Source: Symsagittifera roscoffensis (lineage: Eukaryota; Xenacoelomorpha; Acoela; Convolutidae). From it: a stretch of DNA of 64,000 nucleotides. Both the position numbers and the translations under genes were made by a program. This document shows, one piece after another, positions 62,161 to 64,000 of this stretch. The stretch lies in the NCBI RefSeq assembly GCF_963678635.1, contig NC_087067.1:39140379-39204378 (forward strand), read 5' to 3'. Within the stretch, counting starts at the first letter, position 1; each line of letters starts with the position of its first letter. Under the pieces are notes generated by a model that made no database searches, was not told where the DNA came from, and saw only the letters and a list, made by a program, of their open reading frames with translations.

Positions 62161-64000
62161 TAGTGTTTTAGGATGAGCTCTCACTTGACCTCCAGCTTCA
62201 GGTCTATCAAAGGCTGACCATTTTCGGCTGCAATAGTGGTTCCAGAGCGCAGATTACAATGAGTTTTGACGCTTAGGTCGAATTAAAAAATTTTTGGTTT
62301 TTAAGCGTTGATTAAACTGTTATGAACTTAGGAAAATTCTGCACTAATTGCACTCACTCAATTATTCTTGTAAGAAAGTTTAAATCAGGGACATTTAAAG
62401 GTTTATTTGTGTCTACTAGCCTCCTTGCCCAGGATTAAAGAGTGAGAACCCAGTAAAAAAGTAAATGGCTGACAGCTTTTACGCACTGTTTAAGAAATGG
62501 CCGATGGCGGACACTACTTACTGTCAGGGATTCGGCGCCTTAGTCAATCTGAAAAGTGTTATGAAGGCTGAAAAGTTTTCAGAGAAGGTTCATAACTGAG
62601 TAAAAATTTAAATTAAAATCAAAAGTAAAGAAAAATTACTCAAAATTTAAAATTTTTCAAAACATTCTATTGAATCCAGACAAAAAGAAAAAGCAGTTGA
62701 ATTGATTTTCGCCAGCATATGGATATTTTCTACTGATAAAATTAACATAGCAAAGTTTCAATATACAGAAATACAAAGTAATCACCAACATATGAGCTGA
62801 ACTTATTGATGATATTGAGATAGAAAATTATTAATAGCATCAGAAACAATCAAAACCAGTCAAATAAGATGTTTGAGTAGTTTATTGGCTCATATTTGCG
62901 CACCAGCTATTGTTTCTTTTTTGTTTCAAATTTTTAACTTATGTACGCATTTAGAACTTTTCCTGATTCGTTCAAAATTGCGAGAACGAATAGATCCAGT
63001 TCCCAAGAAGTATCCATCAGTTTCCAAAGAATTATCCACTATCCAACTCGCGCCATCAGTTATCAACAAGTTTCAACATAATTATTTGAAAAACTATTTA
63101 TAAACAAACGACATCTTTTTCGACTGAAAGCAAAAAACTAACTTACACTGACTTTGGTTGTTATAAAAAACACACATGCATTTATGCTTCTACAAAAATA
63201 ACCGAAAAAAGTTGGATAATAGACGATAAAAAAGGGTTTGATTTTTTTCTTAGATCTACATAACGCTTTGACACGGTTAATCAGTACATTGTTGCGAAGA
63301 AACCGCAACTTTCAGTCTTATCAAAAATTGACATTTTGTTTAAAATCTACTTCAAAAACAGAAAAATGTTTGTCCTTAATAGTGAAAGCATTTCAAAATT
63401 TGAACTACAATATATGGCGTGCCTTTAGGCTCAGTATAAGAACCGTTACGGTTTCTTCAGTATTAGAACCTTCACATTTTTAAAAACAATGAGACGACTG
63501 CCGTTATTGATTATTAATTTTCGAAACAAACTGTTAGAAATAGATGAGCAGCTAAAAACTTGAAATTCAACTGTAATGTCAAAATTGAAGGAGTTTAGGA
63601 AGACTTGAAGTAGAAAACAACACTTGAGCTAAGGATATAATAGATTTTCTGAAGAAACAGTTTCAATTATATACAAACTTTGATAGATACTAAAAAAAAT
63701 TCAACCATCATGGATGCTAAAAAAGTCCAAAGTAGCGAAATTCAAGTAATTTCAATGTCGCGCTCAAAGATTGGATGTTTTTTTTTCAAAAATTCTTAAA
63801 TTTTGGATTCGCAAAAAAATAAAAATTAAATTTTTACAAAACCAAAAGACACTGAAAACTCGGTTGATTTTTAAGTTATCAAGTGTTTTTTTTGCATTTG
63901 ATTTGAAACATTATACGAAGTATCAGAATTTGAACCTTATAAAATTGCTTAAATTATGGTACTTTAAAGTAACAAGGTGTATTAGACATTTTGATCTAAA
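62161..64000. other. AT-rich end of window, no supported gene
   Basis: Several short frames (for example 62873-63103 and 63238-63483) show no motif or splice context. The first ~130 bases may be the body of the tRNA-like repeat. Confidence 0.35.

Overview
The window is animal nuclear DNA, probably from an invertebrate; the phylum cannot be fixed from sequence alone. It is AT-rich, has GT-AG introns and few host genes, and is crowded with transposons. One of these is a BEL/Pao element, a group known only from animals. There is one assembly gap of 200 N at 49101-49300.

Host genes are few. On the minus strand lie part of an Sds3/BRMS1-like corepressor subunit (two exons, 1665-2488) and a complete single-exon RSL24D1/RLP24 ribosome-biogenesis gene (4514-5005), with a diverged ~160-bp satellite between them. 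On the plus strand a two-exon gene at 53021-53532 encodes a small secreted protein with eight cysteines. A few weaker exon candidates lie at 55.0, 59.0 and 60.0 kb.

The centrepiece is a giant Ty3/gypsy-type LTR retrotransposon, 7757-32252 (about 24.5 kb). It has two 923-bp LTRs that differ by about six substitutions and two indels, so it is young. It is inserted inside an older Penelope-like element, whose halves lie at 6560-7756 and 32253-32640. Its parts, in order, are: a ~3 kb untranslated leader carrying about 17 forward copies of a TCCGGAGGGGTC-like motif; a 2132-codon gag-protease-RT-RNase H frame; a broken integrase; an extension of pol ending in a macro-domain-like fold; an 881-codon ORF with an intact-looking SGNH (GDSL) hydrolase; and about 2000 further codons (ORF3 to ORF5) that I cannot assign to any family. 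All ORFs are on the plus strand. Stops and small deletions make this copy non-autonomous: a TAA sits exactly where the integrase catalytic Glu belongs.

From 32.7 to 49 kb the DNA is a stack of nested retroelements. A degenerate CR1-like LINE with a PHD-finger ORF1 lies on the minus strand (32.7-37.3 kb). A second LINE on the plus strand has its endonuclease at 38.7-40.7 kb and its RT at 47.6-48.9 kb. It is split by a BEL/Pao element (40744-47315) with ~245-bp LTRs. Within the second LINE there is an 827-bp tandem duplication and a seven-unit 72-bp array of the endonuclease GDLNARH segment.

From 49.8 to 58.2 kb there are six good and two worn copies of one ~540-bp non-coding element. Its features (asymmetric terminal inverted repeats, 3' hairpin, insertion between T residues) resemble non-autonomous Helentrons. 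Two copies carry further insertions: a 391-bp terminal-inverted-repeat element with a 9-bp target duplication, and a hAT-like MITE. The last 6 kb hold little that can be supported.
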